From NCBI RefSeq assembly GCF_000020125.1, contig NC_010676.1, positions 1,302,001-1,366,000 on the forward strand: DNA of 64,000 nucleotides, written 5' to 3'. Origin of the DNA: Paraburkholderia phytofirmans PsJN. GTDB lineage: Bacteria; Pseudomonadota; Gammaproteobacteria; Burkholderiales; Burkholderiaceae. The position numbers and the translations under genes were made by a program. Position 1 is the first letter of the stretch, and each line of letters begins with the position of its first letter. Positions 55,079-64,000 of the stretch are shown here, piece by piece. The notes below the pieces were generated by a model that made no database searches, was not told the origin of the DNA, and was given only the letters and a program-made list of their open reading frames with translations.

Positions 55079-56137
55079 TCAGTTCTTGCGCTGCAAGGCG
55101 AACAGCGTCCCGGCGATCAGAATGAACGCGCCGATAATCACCTTCTGCCACGTACTCGGCACGCCCACCAGAATCAGCACGCTATTGATCAGCGTGACCA
55201 GCACCACGCCGAGCAACGTGCCGGCCACCGTCCCCGTGCCGCCCGTAATGCGCGCACCACCCAGAATCACAGCGGCGATCACATCGAGTTCCGTGCCCAC
55301 CAGGTCGAACGGATTGGCGAGCCGGTTGTTCGACACGTGCAGAATGCCCGCGATGCCGGCCAGCATGCCGGTATAGCCGAACACGAACAGATGGATCGCG
55401 CGCAGGTTGTAGCCGAGCCGCTCGGCAATCGCGAGACTGCCGCCCATTGCATAGACGCCGCGTCCCATCATCGTGCGATTCAGCAGCCACCACGTCACCA
55501 CCGCGGCCGCCACCAAGGCCACCACAGAAACCGGCAGCACGGCGCGCAAGCCGTCAGCGGTGTGATAGAAAAACAGCGGAATGCGGCCGAAACGATCCAT
55601 GCTGTGCGGAATGTTCATGAAGAACGTCGTGCCGATAAACGTCAGCAGCAGTCCGCGATACAGATACTGCGTGCCGATCGTGACGATCAGCGAAGGCGCC
55701 TTCAGCCGATGCACCAGCAGTCCGTTCACAATCCCAAGCACGACGCCGCCGAGCGCGCCCGTGATCAGGATCAGCGCGAACGGCGCATCCGGCCACCACG
55801 CGAACACGGCCTTGGTGATGCCATACATCGTCAGCGCGGCAATGGCCGTGAAGGACACGTCGATCCCGCCGGAGGCCAGCACGACGAGCGTGCCTAGCGC
55901 GAACAGCGACATGGTGGTCGCGGAATGCAACAGGTCGAACAGCGTCGCCAGTTGAAAGAAACGCGGATTGATCGCACCGACAATCAGGCACGTCACCGCG
56001 ATCAATGCCAAGGTGAACCATTCGGGATTGCGCGCGAGCTTGGTCCGCAAGCTCGGCGGCTTGACCTCGGGGGCGACTTCGACGACGGTCGGGGTGGTCA
56101 TGGTCTGGTTCAGGCGCGAATCGATGCGCGAGTTCAT
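55079..56137 (-). CDS. Sugar ABC transporter permease (RbsC/AraH-type)
   Basis: 352 aa with about ten membrane helices and family features ASGGIDVSFTAIAALTMYG, NGLLVHRLKAPSLIVTIGT and AVILGGARITGGTGTVAGTLLG. It is the distal gene of the operon, 15 bases after the ATPase gene, and one of two different permeases, so the transporter is a heterodimeric-membrane-domain CUT2 system. Confidence 0.9.
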   Translation of the reverse strand: MNSRIDSRLNQTMTTPTVVEVAPEVKPPSLRTKLARNPEWFTLALIAVTCLIVGAINPRFFQLATLFDLLHSATTMSLFALGTLVVLASGGIDVSFTAIAALTMYGITKAVFAWWPDAPFALILITGALGGVVLGIVNGLLVHRLKAPSLIVTIGTQYLYRGLLLTFIGTTFFMNIPHSMDRFGRIPLFFYHTADGLRAVLPVSVVALVAAAVVTWWLLNRTMMGRGVYAMGGSLAIAERLGYNLRAIHLFVFGYTGMLAGIAGILHVSNNRLANPFDLVGTELDVIAAVILGGARITGGTGTVAGTLLGVVLVTLINSVLILVGVPSTWQKVIIGAFILIAGTLFALQRKN

Positions 56138-56152
56138 AAATGGGAACGTCCT

Positions 56153-57724
56153 TTATGCGGCTTCCGAAAGCAGCGCGTGATACAGATCGGCTTCGCTCAA
56201 CGTGTCGGCCTGGTATTCGCTGGCCACACGCCCTTTCTTCATCATCAGGATACGGTCGCAGTTCTGTAGCAATTCGGGCAAGTCGTCGCTGATCAGAATG
56301 ATGCCGATGCCGCGTTGCGAGAGGCGCTGCATGATGCGGTAAATGATGTCCTTCGAGCCGACGTCGACGCCGACCGTCGGTCCATGCAAAATCAGCACGC
56401 GCGGGTCGATGGCTAGCCAGCGGCCGATCAGCACGCGCTGCTGGTTGCCGCCCGACAGCGATTGCACCGGCTTGTCGACACCCGGCGTGGCGATCTGCAG
56501 ATCCTTCACCGTCTGCTCCGCAAGCGCCTGCGCGCGGACGCGGTCGATCTGGCCGAAGCGGTCGCGCAAGCTGGAGATCATCGCGGTGATCACGTTGTCG
56601 CGAATCGGCTTGTCGAGAAAAAGCCCTTCGTTCAGGCGGTCTTCCGGCACATAGCCGATGCGGTGATTCTTCGCGTCCGAGGGCGTGCGCAGTGAAATCG
56701 ACTTGCCGTCGAGCCTCACTTGCCCGGATTGCGCGGGCGCCACGCCCGCGAGCGCGCGCGCGAGTTCGTTGCGTCCCGAGTCGAGCAAACCGGTAATGCC
56801 GAGTATCTCGCCGCCGTGCAGCCCGAACGACACGTCGCTAAACTGGCCGGCGCGCGTATAACCGCGCACCTCAAGCACGATGTTCGGCTCGTGTGCGCCT
56901 TCGCGATAGCGCTCATTCGAAAGATGCCGCCCTGTCATCAGCTCGCTGATCTGCGCCTTGGTGAATTGCGCGATCGGTCCTTGCGCCATTTTCTGCCCAT
57001 CGCGCAGCACGATCACTTCGCCGCCGATCGCATAGCATTCGTCGAGCTTGTGGCTGACGAACAGCACGGTAACGCCCTGCGCGCGCAGATTCGCTAACAC
57101 CGCAATCAGATTGTCGACTTCCTTCTGCGTGAGCGACGTGGTGGGTTCGTCCATGATGACGAACTTCGCCTCGCTCGCGATCGCGCGAGCAATTGCCACG
57201 AGTTGCCGCGTGGCGAGCGGCAATTGTTCGATCAGCGTGGCCTGAAACTCCGCGTTGCCGGGCAGGCCGACCGCTTCGAGCGCGCGTGCGGCCGTGCGCG
57301 CCAGTTCGCGCCGGTCGAAGGTACGGGCCAGCTTGCCTTGATGCGTGGCAAGTTCCGACGTGAGCGCGACATTTTCGGCCACGTTCATATTGGGCAGCAG
57401 CGAGAGATCCTGGTAGACAGTCTCGATGCCAGCGGCGAGCGATTCGAGCGCGGAGAGCCGCGCATGCCGCACGCCTTCGATCACGAGCTCGCCTTCGTCG
57501 GGCGGCTGCGCGCCGGAAATGATCTTGATGAGCGTGCTCTTGCCGCAACCGTTTTCGCCGAGCAGGTGATAGATCTGACCGCGCTCGAACGACAGGCTCA
57601 CGCCGCGCAGCGCATGCACGCCGGTGAAGCGCTTGTGCACGCCGACAACCTGCAAAAACGGCTGCGACGCTTCAGGCTGCGCTGACTGCCGTGGTGACTG
57701 CGGTGAGGTTGCGTCTTGATTCAT
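56153..57724 (-). CDS. Sugar ABC transporter ATP-binding protein (two nucleotide-binding domains)
   Basis: 523 aa. The first domain has Walker A GENGCGKSTLIK, and the second has the degenerate GITGLLDSGRNELARAL seen in RbsA-type proteins, with signature LSGGNQQRVLIGRWLA and Walker B LILHGPTVGVDVG. Duplicated ATPase domains are typical of CUT2 pentose importers. It lies 77 bases after the substrate-binding protein gene, with a strong hairpin in the gap. Confidence 0.92.
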   Translation of the reverse strand: MNQDATSPQSPRQSAQPEASQPFLQVVGVHKRFTGVHALRGVSLSFERGQIYHLLGENGCGKSTLIKIISGAQPPDEGELVIEGVRHARLSALESLAAGIETVYQDLSLLPNMNVAENVALTSELATHQGKLARTFDRRELARTAARALEAVGLPGNAEFQATLIEQLPLATRQLVAIARAIASEAKFVIMDEPTTSLTQKEVDNLIAVLANLRAQGVTVLFVSHKLDECYAIGGEVIVLRDGQKMAQGPIAQFTKAQISELMTGRHLSNERYREGAHEPNIVLEVRGYTRAGQFSDVSFGLHGGEILGITGLLDSGRNELARALAGVAPAQSGQVRLDGKSISLRTPSDAKNHRIGYVPEDRLNEGLFLDKPIRDNVITAMISSLRDRFGQIDRVRAQALAEQTVKDLQIATPGVDKPVQSLSGGNQQRVLIGRWLAIDPRVLILHGPTVGVDVGSKDIIYRIMQRLSQRGIGIILISDDLPELLQNCDRILMMKKGRVASEYQADTLSEADLYHALLSEAA

Positions 57725-57744
57725 TTTAGCGAGTCACAGGTTGA

Positions 57745-57766
57745 GGCGTCCCCTTTCGAGGACGCC
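57745..57766 (-). promoter_or_regulatory. Intercistronic hairpin between the binding-protein and ATPase genes
   Basis: GGCGTCC, an 8-base loop, GGACGCC form a perfect 7-bp stem without a T-tract. Such structures often stabilise the upstream binding-protein mRNA so that it is made in excess of the membrane parts. Confidence 0.55.
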
Positions 57767-57801
57767 ATGACACATGAAACAAAAACCGGAAGCGGCAAAG
57801 T

Positions 57802-58806
57802 TCAGAACGGATACTGCTTATAGTTCGACTTGTCGACGTTCACCCAGCCCTGCCCGCGCACGATGATGCCCTTGCCCGGACCTTTGGCGACCGTCACCTT
57901 CGTGTAGCCCGGAATGCCGAGGTCCGCGCCGTTTTCGACCGTCTTGCCGTCCACCAGCATCTGCGCGACCTTGTTCATCGCGATGCCCGCGAGCTTCGGA
58001 TCCCAGAACGCGATGCCGTTGATCGCGCCGCTTTCGAGGAACTTGCCGGCTTCTGTCGGCAGACCCGTGCCGTAGACGCAGATCTTGCCCTGCATGCCGG
58101 CCTCTTCCACCGCGCGGCCAATGCCGATCACGTCGAGCGACGACGAGCCCTGGAAGCCCTTCAGGTCCGGATGCTTGCGCAGCACTTCCTTCGCGACTTC
58201 ATAGGCGCGCTCGCCGTCGTTGTTGGTTTCGAGCTTCGGCTCGACGAGGTTCATCTTCGGATACTTGGCCTTGGCGTTGCCGATACCGCCGTCCGCCCAT
58301 TGCACCTGCGAGCGGCTGCCGAGCGAGCCGACCAGCACGGCCCACTTGCCGTCGTCGTGCATGCACGAAGCGAGCCGCTCGTTCAGACCGGCGCCGTAAG
58401 CGGTGTTGTCGAACGCCTCGATGTCGACCATCGTGTTCTTCGCGTTGTCGGCTTCATGCGTGACCACCTTGATGCCGCGATCCATCGCCTTCTTCAGCGC
58501 GGGTTCGAGCGTCGGCGGATCGTAGGGGACCACGGCGATGGCCGTGACCTTCTTGGCGATCAGGTCTTCGATGATCTTCAGTTGCTGCGCCGCGTCCGCA
58601 CGGCCGGGGCCGGTCTGATACGCGTTGATGTTGGGGTTGTCCTTGGCGAACTGCTTGACGCCGTCGTCCATGCGGTTGAACCAGTTGATGCCAGTCACCT
58701 TGACGACCGTGACGATCGTTTCGTTCGTGGCAGCCTGCGCGGCAGCGATCACGCCTACCGTCAGCGCACCTGCCGCTAGCGCGGCACCCAGTCGAGTCAA
58801 TTTCAT
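57802..58806 (-). CDS. Sugar ABC transporter substrate-binding protein (RbsB/RhaS/LsrB-like)
   Basis: 334 aa with a signal peptide (LGAALAAGALTVGVIAAAQA) and the Peripla_BP_4 fold: VVKVTGINWFNRMDDGVKQFA, then ALKKAMDRGIKVVTHEAD and FQGSSSLDVIGIGRAVEEAG. Similar proteins bind rhamnose, autoinducer-2 or deoxyribose. The neighbouring DeoC and kinase genes favour a deoxy-sugar. Confidence 0.9.
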   Translation of the reverse strand: MKLTRLGAALAAGALTVGVIAAAQAATNETIVTVVKVTGINWFNRMDDGVKQFAKDNPNINAYQTGPGRADAAQQLKIIEDLIAKKVTAIAVVPYDPPTLEPALKKAMDRGIKVVTHEADNAKNTMVDIEAFDNTAYGAGLNERLASCMHDDGKWAVLVGSLGSRSQVQWADGGIGNAKAKYPKMNLVEPKLETNNDGERAYEVAKEVLRKHPDLKGFQGSSSLDVIGIGRAVEEAGMQGKICVYGTGLPTEAGKFLESGAINGIAFWDPKLAGIAMNKVAQMLVDGKTVENGADLGIPGYTKVTVAKGPGKGIIVRGQGWVNVDKSNYKQYPF

Positions 58807-58901
58807 GCAATGTCTCCTTTATCGTTCGATGTCGCCCACTTCACCGTCACGGACAGCCTGGGCTCGCTGTCCGCCGCGTACTGAAACTCTATGCAACGCC
58901 T

Positions 58902-59960
58902 CTAACTTTTTGGCGTTGAACTAGCTGGACTCGCCGCATTCGAAGCGCCTGCCCCGCCGCCGAAGCCGAAGATCGCGCGCACCCGTTCGCCGCCCGCAAA
59001 CGCCAGCGACAGCAGCAACAGAAAGCCCCACGCGCAGTCGCCGAAAAACTGCGACACGCCCATCAGATTGAACAGGCTGGAGAGAAACTGCAGCACCGTC
59101 GCGGCGAAGAACACGCAGATGATGCGGCCATGACCGCCGGCGGGATTCACGCCGCCCATCACAGCGATCAGGATCGCGATCAGCAGATAGGAATTGCCAT
59201 AGTCCCACTTCGCGCTGGACGTATGCGTCACGCTGATCAGCCCGGCCAGCGACGCGAGCACGCCGCACATCGCATAGGTGGTGATGAGCATGCGGGCGCG
59301 CGGAATGCCGGCATAAAAAGCCGCCTTCGGATTCGTGCCCATCAGATAGAGACGCAAGCCGAACGGACTGCGTTTGAGCAGCCAGCCGAGCACGATCACC
59401 GCCGCGATAAAGATGCAGAACGCGATCGGCACCTGAAACACCGTGCCGTTGCCGATATTCGACAACGGGTCCACGTAATCGACATGCACCGACGCGCCGT
59501 TGCTGAGCACCACCGCAAAGCCGGTGAACAGCAACTGCGTGCCGAGCGTGCAGAGAATCGGCGTGAGTCTGAGGCGCGCAATCACCACGCCGTTCAGCAG
59601 TCCGCCGAGCAAACCCATCGTCACTACGATCACGCAAAAGAGCGACGTATAAAGCGCGGGCGAGTCGTCTCCATTGACGAAGCGCGGCACGATCAGCGCG
59701 GCTACCATGCCCGACAAATTGGCAAGCCCGACGCCCGAGAGATCGATGCCGCCGTTGCCCGACACCATCGAGAGCATGATGCCGAGCGCGAGCAGGCCGA
59801 GTTCGGGCAACTGGCCGCCCATCGACTGCAGATTGTCGATGTCGACGAATTGGCCGCGCGAGAGCCACGTCGCGACCAGCACGACGAGCACGTTGACGAT
59901 CAGCAGAAAATTCAGTTGCCGGTCGCCGAACAGTTTTCCAGCGGTGAACGCAGACTTCAT
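58902..59960 (-). CDS. Sugar ABC transporter permease (second, RbsC-like)
   Basis: 352 aa from ATG 59960; a TTG start 10 codons earlier is weaker. It has about ten membrane helices, with SGNGGIDLSGVGLANLSG and LAILIAVMGGVNPAGGHGR as family landmarks. It lies between the kinase (39 bases upstream) and the binding-protein gene (95 bases downstream). Confidence 0.9.
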   Translation of the reverse strand: MKSAFTAGKLFGDRQLNFLLIVNVLVVLVATWLSRGQFVDIDNLQSMGGQLPELGLLALGIMLSMVSGNGGIDLSGVGLANLSGMVAALIVPRFVNGDDSPALYTSLFCVIVVTMGLLGGLLNGVVIARLRLTPILCTLGTQLLFTGFAVVLSNGASVHVDYVDPLSNIGNGTVFQVPIAFCIFIAAVIVLGWLLKRSPFGLRLYLMGTNPKAAFYAGIPRARMLITTYAMCGVLASLAGLISVTHTSSAKWDYGNSYLLIAILIAVMGGVNPAGGHGRIICVFFAATVLQFLSSLFNLMGVSQFFGDCAWGFLLLLSLAFAGGERVRAIFGFGGGAGASNAASPASSTPKS

Positions 59961-59999
59961 GGTGACGACACGCTCCTTCGGGCTTCGCAAACGGTCAGT

Positions 60000-60986
60000 T
60001 CAGGATGGCTGGGATACGCCGGCCGCCTGGTTTGGCTGGCTCGGCTGGTTCAGCACTTGGTTCACTTCGTCGAGCGTCGGCATGGAAGGCGCCGTGCCCG
60101 GACGCGTCACGGAAATACCGGCGAGCGCGCAACCGAAACGCAACGCGGTGATCGCATCGTCGCCCCGTGCGAGCGCTGCCGCGAAGCCGCCCGTGAAGCC
60201 GTCGCCGGCGCCGGCGGTTTCCACCACGCGGCCGCAGTGATACGCGGGCACGAGTAGCGATTGATTCGCCGAGTGCAGCAGCGCGCCGCCCTCGCCCAGC
60301 GTGATGATCGCCGTGCCGACGCCTTTGGCGAGCAATACGTCGGCGGCGCGGCGGGCGTCGTCGGCGTTAGCGATCGGCACGCCGGTCAAAGCAGTCGCTT
60401 CGGTTTCATTCGGGGTGATGTAGTCGCACAAGGGGAAGATGGCGTCGTCGAGCGGCATGGCGGGCGCCGGATTGAACACGGTGATCACGCCGTGCTTGCG
60501 CGCCACTTCCAGCCCGCGGCGCGCAGCTGCGAGCGGCTGTTCGAGTTGCGTGACGAACACGCGGGCGGCGGCGATGTCCGCTTCGATCGCGTCGACGTCG
60601 GCGGCTTCCATCGTGCCGGCCGCGCCGGATGCAACGATGATCGCGTTCATGCCGGTGTTGTCGTCGACGAAGATGTGCGCAGCGCCCGTCGACACGCCGT
60701 CGATTACCGACGCGCGCGCCGTGATGCCTTCAGCGGCCCACGTGGCGCGTGCAATGGAGCCGAATGCGTCGTTGCCGATGCGGGTGCAGAACACCACGTC
60801 CGCGCCGACTCGCGCGGCCGCGACCGCCTGATTCGAGCCCTTGCCGCCCGGCCCCATGGCGAACGCCGTGCCCGCGATGGTCTCGCCGATCTGCGGCATG
60901 CGTCCCGCGCGAAACGTCAGATCGGTCACATAGATGCCGAGAATGACGACGCGTCCCTTTCCGTTTAATTGCGCAGGCGTGTTCAT
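60000..60986 (-). CDS. Ribokinase-family (PfkB) carbohydrate kinase, probable deoxyribokinase
   Basis: 328 aa. The N-terminal sugar-binding motif GPGGKGSNQAVAAARVGADV and the C-terminal ATP-site/anion-hole motif ETAGAGDGFTGGFAAALARG with the catalytic Asp are intact. Ribokinase-family enzymes phosphorylate ribose, deoxyribose or nucleosides. With DeoC in the same operon the product deoxyribose-5-phosphate would be cleaved directly, so deoxyribokinase activity is plausible (inference). Confidence 0.87.
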   Translation of the reverse strand: MNTPAQLNGKGRVVILGIYVTDLTFRAGRMPQIGETIAGTAFAMGPGGKGSNQAVAAARVGADVVFCTRIGNDAFGSIARATWAAEGITARASVIDGVSTGAAHIFVDDNTGMNAIIVASGAAGTMEAADVDAIEADIAAARVFVTQLEQPLAAARRGLEVARKHGVITVFNPAPAMPLDDAIFPLCDYITPNETEATALTGVPIANADDARRAADVLLAKGVGTAIITLGEGGALLHSANQSLLVPAYHCGRVVETAGAGDGFTGGFAAALARGDDAITALRFGCALAGISVTRPGTAPSMPTLDEVNQVLNQPSQPNQAAGVSQPS

Positions 60987-61168
60987 GCGTGTTCCCCTTT
61001 TGGCGGGGCAGCCTGATTCAAGGGACGTTGAGTCGATGCTTCACATGCGTACAACACCGCTGTCTGCAACGGCAAATCCAGATTCTTCAGCACGTTGTCT
61101 CCTCCATTTTCTGGTTGGCGTGCGTGTCTTTACTTTAAGACGTTCGGTACGGCTGCCGGATAGGCCGG

Positions 61169-63559
61169 TCAATCTCCGTACGGTATCCAGATGTTCTTCA
61201 CCTGCACCGCCTGACGTAGGAACGGCCGGCCTTCGCTGGCACGGTCGAACCAGTCGAACTGGCGGCCGTAATCGACAAACGTTCGCTTCAGGTTGCCGAC
61301 CGATTCGCGCTCGACCAGCGTCGAATCCGCCGCGCTGCCGAAGCACCAGACCGCGTCGACGTCGTCGTGTTTGACGAGCGCGGGCAGCAACGCGCCGCGT
61401 TCACCGGTGACGATGTTCAGCACGCCGCCGGGCACATCGGACGTCTCGGCCACCTGATAGAAGTCGGTGACCGTGAGCGGCGACGCTTCGCTCGGCAGCA
61501 CCACCACGCGATTGCCCATCGCCAGCGCGGGCGCCGCCAGCGAAACGAAACCGAGCAGCGGCGCTTCATCCGGACAGGCGATGCCGATCACACCGAGCGG
61601 CTCATGCATGGCCAGCGCGACACCCCGCAACGGCGGCGTATGGACGGCGCCGTCGAACTTGTCGGCCCATGCTGCGTACGTGAAAAGACGCTGCACGGAG
61701 GCATCCACTTCGGCACGCGCCGCGGCTTCGGTCGCACCGTTTCGCACGACGAGCTGGCGCACGAACTCATCCGCGCGCACGGCAAGGTTTTCCGCCAGAT
61801 AGAACAGCACTTGCGCGCGGTTATGCGTGCTCGCCTGCGACCATTTCTGCGCCGCGCGTGCCGCTTCGACCGCGTTGCGGATGTCCTTGCGATTGCCCGC
61901 GGCGACTTCGCCGACGGGTGTGCCGTCCGGCGCAAGAACCGGCAGTGAATAGCCGCTGTCAGGACGCGCCTGCTTGCCGCCAATAAACAGTTTCGCGGTG
62001 CGATCGATCGAGGTGACGTTCGACAACGGATCGAGCGCGGCCGCGTCGCGCACGACGTCTTGCGCCGCCCGACGCTCCGCAAGCTTGAGCCACGCCCGGG
62101 GTTTCAGATATTCGTAGATGCCCTCACGCCCGCCTTCGCGGCCATAGCCCGATTCGCGGTAACCGCCGAAGCCGACCGCCGCGTCGAACAGATTCGTCGC
62201 GTTGATCCAGACGACGCCGCTCGCGAGGCGCGGCGCAACATCGAGCGCGCGGCCGATGGTTTCGCTCCACACGCTCGCGGCGAGTCCATAACGCGAGTTG
62301 TTGGCGAGCGCGATCGCTTCGTCGGGCGTGCGGAAGCTCATCGTCACCAGCACCGGGCCGAAGATTTCTTCCTGCGCCAGCGTGGAAGCCGGTGCTACGC
62401 CGGTGACGAGCGTCGGCGGGAAAAAGCAGCCGCCGGACGGGATCGTCGTATCAGGCGACTGCCACACCGAGCAACCTTCACGCCGGCCGGTTTCCACCAG
62501 TGATTGAATACGTTCGAGCTGCACCGGATCGACAATCGCGCCGAGGTCGATGCTCTTGTCGAGCGACGTGCCCACGCGCAGCGTCTCCATGCGCCGTTTC
62601 AGCTTGGCGATGAACCGCGCTTCGATGCCTTCCTGCACGAGCAGCCGCGAGCCCGCGCAGCAGACTTGCCCCTGGTTGAACCAGATTGCGTCGACCACGC
62701 CTTCGACTGCGCCATCCAGGTCCGCGTCGTCGAACACGATGAAGGGTGATTTGCCGCCGAGTTCCAGCGTCAGCGACTTGCCAGAACCAGCCGTGGCCGA
62801 ACGGATCAGCCGGCCTACTTCGGTCGAGCCGGTAAAGGCGATCTTGTCGACTTGCGGATGTTCGACCAAAGCCGCGCCGGTGCGCCCGTCGCCGGTCACG
62901 ACGTTGAGCACGCCGGCCGGCAAGCCCGCGCGATGCGCAAGTTCGGCGAACAGCAACGCGGTGAGCGGCGTGTATTCAGCGGGCTTCAACACGACGCAGT
63001 TACCCGTGGCAATCGCCGGCGCGATCTTCCACGCGAGCATCAACAGCGGGAAATTCCACGGCACGATCTGACCGACCACGCCAAGCGGCGCGTAATCCGC
63101 GAACTCGCTCTCCTGCAACTGCGCCCACCCTGCGTGATGCAGAAAGTGACGCGCGACGAGCGGCACGTCGATATCGCGTGTTTCGCGAATCGGCTTGCCG
63201 TTGTCGAGCGCTTCGAGCACCGCGAACAGCCGGCTATGACGCTGCACCATGCGGGCAAGCGCATACAGATGCCGCGCCCGTCCGGCGCCGCCCAACGCGA
63301 GCCAGCCCGGTTGCGCGGCGCGCGCGGCAGCCACGGCGGCGTCGATATCGGCCGCATCGCCTTGAGCGACCTGTGCGAGTTGCTCGCCCGTCGCGGGCGC
63401 GTTCGAAGCGAAACGCTCACCCGCCGCCGGCGCATGCCACGCACCGCCGATGAAATGCCCGAAGCCATCTTCATGCTGCGCCAGCCAGGCGCGCGCGGGT
63501 TGATCGTCCTCGGGTGCGGGACCGTACTCCATCGATGAAAAATACTCGGCTACGCTCAT
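61169..63559 (-). CDS. Tandem aldehyde dehydrogenase with a second, non-catalytic domain
   Basis: 796 aa. The first 480 residues are a full ALDH: PWNFPLLM, FTGSTEVGR, the catalytic Glu in LELGGKSPF and the catalytic Cys in NQGQVCCAGSR. The last 300 residues are a second, shorter ALDH-like domain (VAAGNRKDIRNAVEAARAAQ, then PLGVIGIACPDEAPL and CFGSAADS) with no catalytic Cys region, like ALDH16-type proteins. In this operon it would oxidise the acetaldehyde released by DeoC to acetate (inference). Confidence 0.88.
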   Translation of the reverse strand: MSVAEYFSSMEYGPAPEDDQPARAWLAQHEDGFGHFIGGAWHAPAAGERFASNAPATGEQLAQVAQGDAADIDAAVAAARAAQPGWLALGGAGRARHLYALARMVQRHSRLFAVLEALDNGKPIRETRDIDVPLVARHFLHHAGWAQLQESEFADYAPLGVVGQIVPWNFPLLMLAWKIAPAIATGNCVVLKPAEYTPLTALLFAELAHRAGLPAGVLNVVTGDGRTGAALVEHPQVDKIAFTGSTEVGRLIRSATAGSGKSLTLELGGKSPFIVFDDADLDGAVEGVVDAIWFNQGQVCCAGSRLLVQEGIEARFIAKLKRRMETLRVGTSLDKSIDLGAIVDPVQLERIQSLVETGRREGCSVWQSPDTTIPSGGCFFPPTLVTGVAPASTLAQEEIFGPVLVTMSFRTPDEAIALANNSRYGLAASVWSETIGRALDVAPRLASGVVWINATNLFDAAVGFGGYRESGYGREGGREGIYEYLKPRAWLKLAERRAAQDVVRDAAALDPLSNVTSIDRTAKLFIGGKQARPDSGYSLPVLAPDGTPVGEVAAGNRKDIRNAVEAARAAQKWSQASTHNRAQVLFYLAENLAVRADEFVRQLVVRNGATEAAARAEVDASVQRLFTYAAWADKFDGAVHTPPLRGVALAMHEPLGVIGIACPDEAPLLGFVSLAAPALAMGNRVVVLPSEASPLTVTDFYQVAETSDVPGGVLNIVTGERGALLPALVKHDDVDAVWCFGSAADSTLVERESVGNLKRTFVDYGRQFDWFDRASEGRPFLRQAVQVKNIWIPYGD

Positions 63560-63575
63560 GGGATCGGTCTTCTGT

Positions 63576-64000
63576 TCAGGCTACGGGGTGACGGTTGAAA
63601 GCGGAGTAACGGCCGCTCACGTAATGTTCGAGCTGGCGTTCGATATCGGCCAGCAGGCTCGACGCGCCGATCCGGAACAGCTCCGGTTCGAGCCACGCAC
63701 GGCCGAGTTCTTCTTTCATCAGGATCTGATACGACAGCACGGACTTCGCAGTCGACACGCCGCCCGCCGGCTTGAAGCCGATCAGCACGCCGGTGCGTTC
63801 CTGGTATTCGCGGATCATGCGCACCATCACGAGCGACACGTCGAGCGTCGCGTTCACGCCTTCCTTGCCGGTGGATGTCTTGATGAAGTCGGCGCCGGCC
63901 ATCATGCAGACCATCGACGCGCGCGCCACGTTCGAGAGCGTGCGAATGTCGCCGGTGGCAAGAATGGTTTTCAGATGCGCCGGGCCGCAGGCCGCGCGGA
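63576..64000 (-). CDS. deoC: Deoxyribose-phosphate aldolase (N-terminal part outside window)
   Basis: The frame is open to the right edge, so the N-terminus is missing. The Schiff-base lysine region is seen as GADFIKTSTGKEG, followed by GFKPAGGVSTAKS with the second active-site lysine. DeoC cleaves deoxyribose-5-phosphate to acetaldehyde and glyceraldehyde-3-phosphate. It is 16 bases upstream of the tandem ALDH gene and heads the visible part of the operon. Confidence 0.9.
   Translation of the reverse strand, partial: RAACGPAHLKTILATGDIRTLSNVARASMVCMMAGADFIKTSTGKEGVNATLDVSLVMVRMIREYQERTGVLIGFKPAGGVSTAKSVLSYQILMKEELGRAWLEPELFRIGASSLLADIERQLEHYVSGRYSAFNRHPVA

Noticed and set aside
59130..60257. 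375-codon plus-strand frame opposite the permease and kinase genes
   Set aside because: Shadow frame with repetitive His/Arg/Ala composition; both minus-strand genes are well supported.

Overview
The window reads as chromosome of a high-GC betaproteobacterium of the Burkholderia/Paraburkholderia/Caballeronia type. This is inferred from protein character (DoxX/NDH-2 fusion, DUF4148, NrsF-type ECF circuit, AAHS-like MFS carriers, many GntR/LysR units), GC-rich codon use and dense overlapping minus-strand operons. No rRNA, tRNA or CRISPR array was recognised.

Region 1 (1-12.6 kb) is a redox and probably metal stress island built around an ECF sigma factor and its NrsF/DUF1109 membrane anti-sigma factor (5661-6871). 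Around them lie a CcdA-type membrane protein (cut by the window edge), an HD-GYP protein, a ScsB-like DsbD, a DUF1223 protein, a peroxiredoxin-like protein whose first active-site Cys is Ser, a DUF4148 peptide, a patatin, a DoxX protein, a DUF2282 bufferin precursor and a DoxX/NDH-2 fusion. Five exact copies of GTAACC-N16-CGAA, the promoter type known for Caulobacter SigF, lie upstream of HD-GYP, the sigma factor, DUF4148, the bufferin and the NDH-2 fusion. They define a local regulon. The bufferin has no DUF692 (MNIO) or DUF2063 partner gene here.

Region 2 (12.9-21.3 kb) holds a sigma54 activator divergent from a DUF485/ActP-like symporter/2-haloacid dehalogenase operon, with a -24/-12 promoter and two perfect inverted repeats between them. 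A four-gene operon follows: peroxiredoxin, EamA exporter, GST and YghU. An IS110 remnant comes next.

Region 3 (21.8-30.4 kb) is a minus-strand catabolic operon (MFS, SDR, IlvD/Edd dehydratase, 3-hydroxyisobutyrate-dehydrogenase-like enzyme, MFS, ketopantoate-reductase-like enzyme) with a divergent LysR gene. Region 4 (30.4-39.6 kb) holds two GntR-controlled catabolic units (isocitrate-lyase-family enzyme and MFS; enoyl-CoA hydratase, MFS and aldehyde dehydrogenase, plus DinB). Inverted remnants of one IS6-family end flank it.

Region 5 (39.7-51.3 kb) is nested mobile DNA. A complete ISNCY-type element abuts an integrative element with four co-oriented genes: a tyrosine recombinase, a recombinase-fold protein, a large tyrosine recombinase and a small coiled-coil protein. 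This is the intA-tfp-intB-srap layout known for strand-biased circularizing integrative elements. The second gene (tfp) is split by a 3,423-bp four-gene transposon with perfect 26-bp terminal inverted repeats and a 6-bp target duplication. The reading frame of tfp stays open into the transposon, which supplies an alternative ATG.

Region 6 (51.4-64 kb) has a phospholipase-C-like phosphoesterase, an orphan Tae1/Tai1-like type VI amidase effector and immunity pair, and a DeoR regulator. Beyond these lies a large minus-strand operon (DeoC, tandem aldehyde dehydrogenase, ribokinase-family kinase, complete sugar ABC transporter) that fits uptake and catabolism of deoxyribose or a related pentose.
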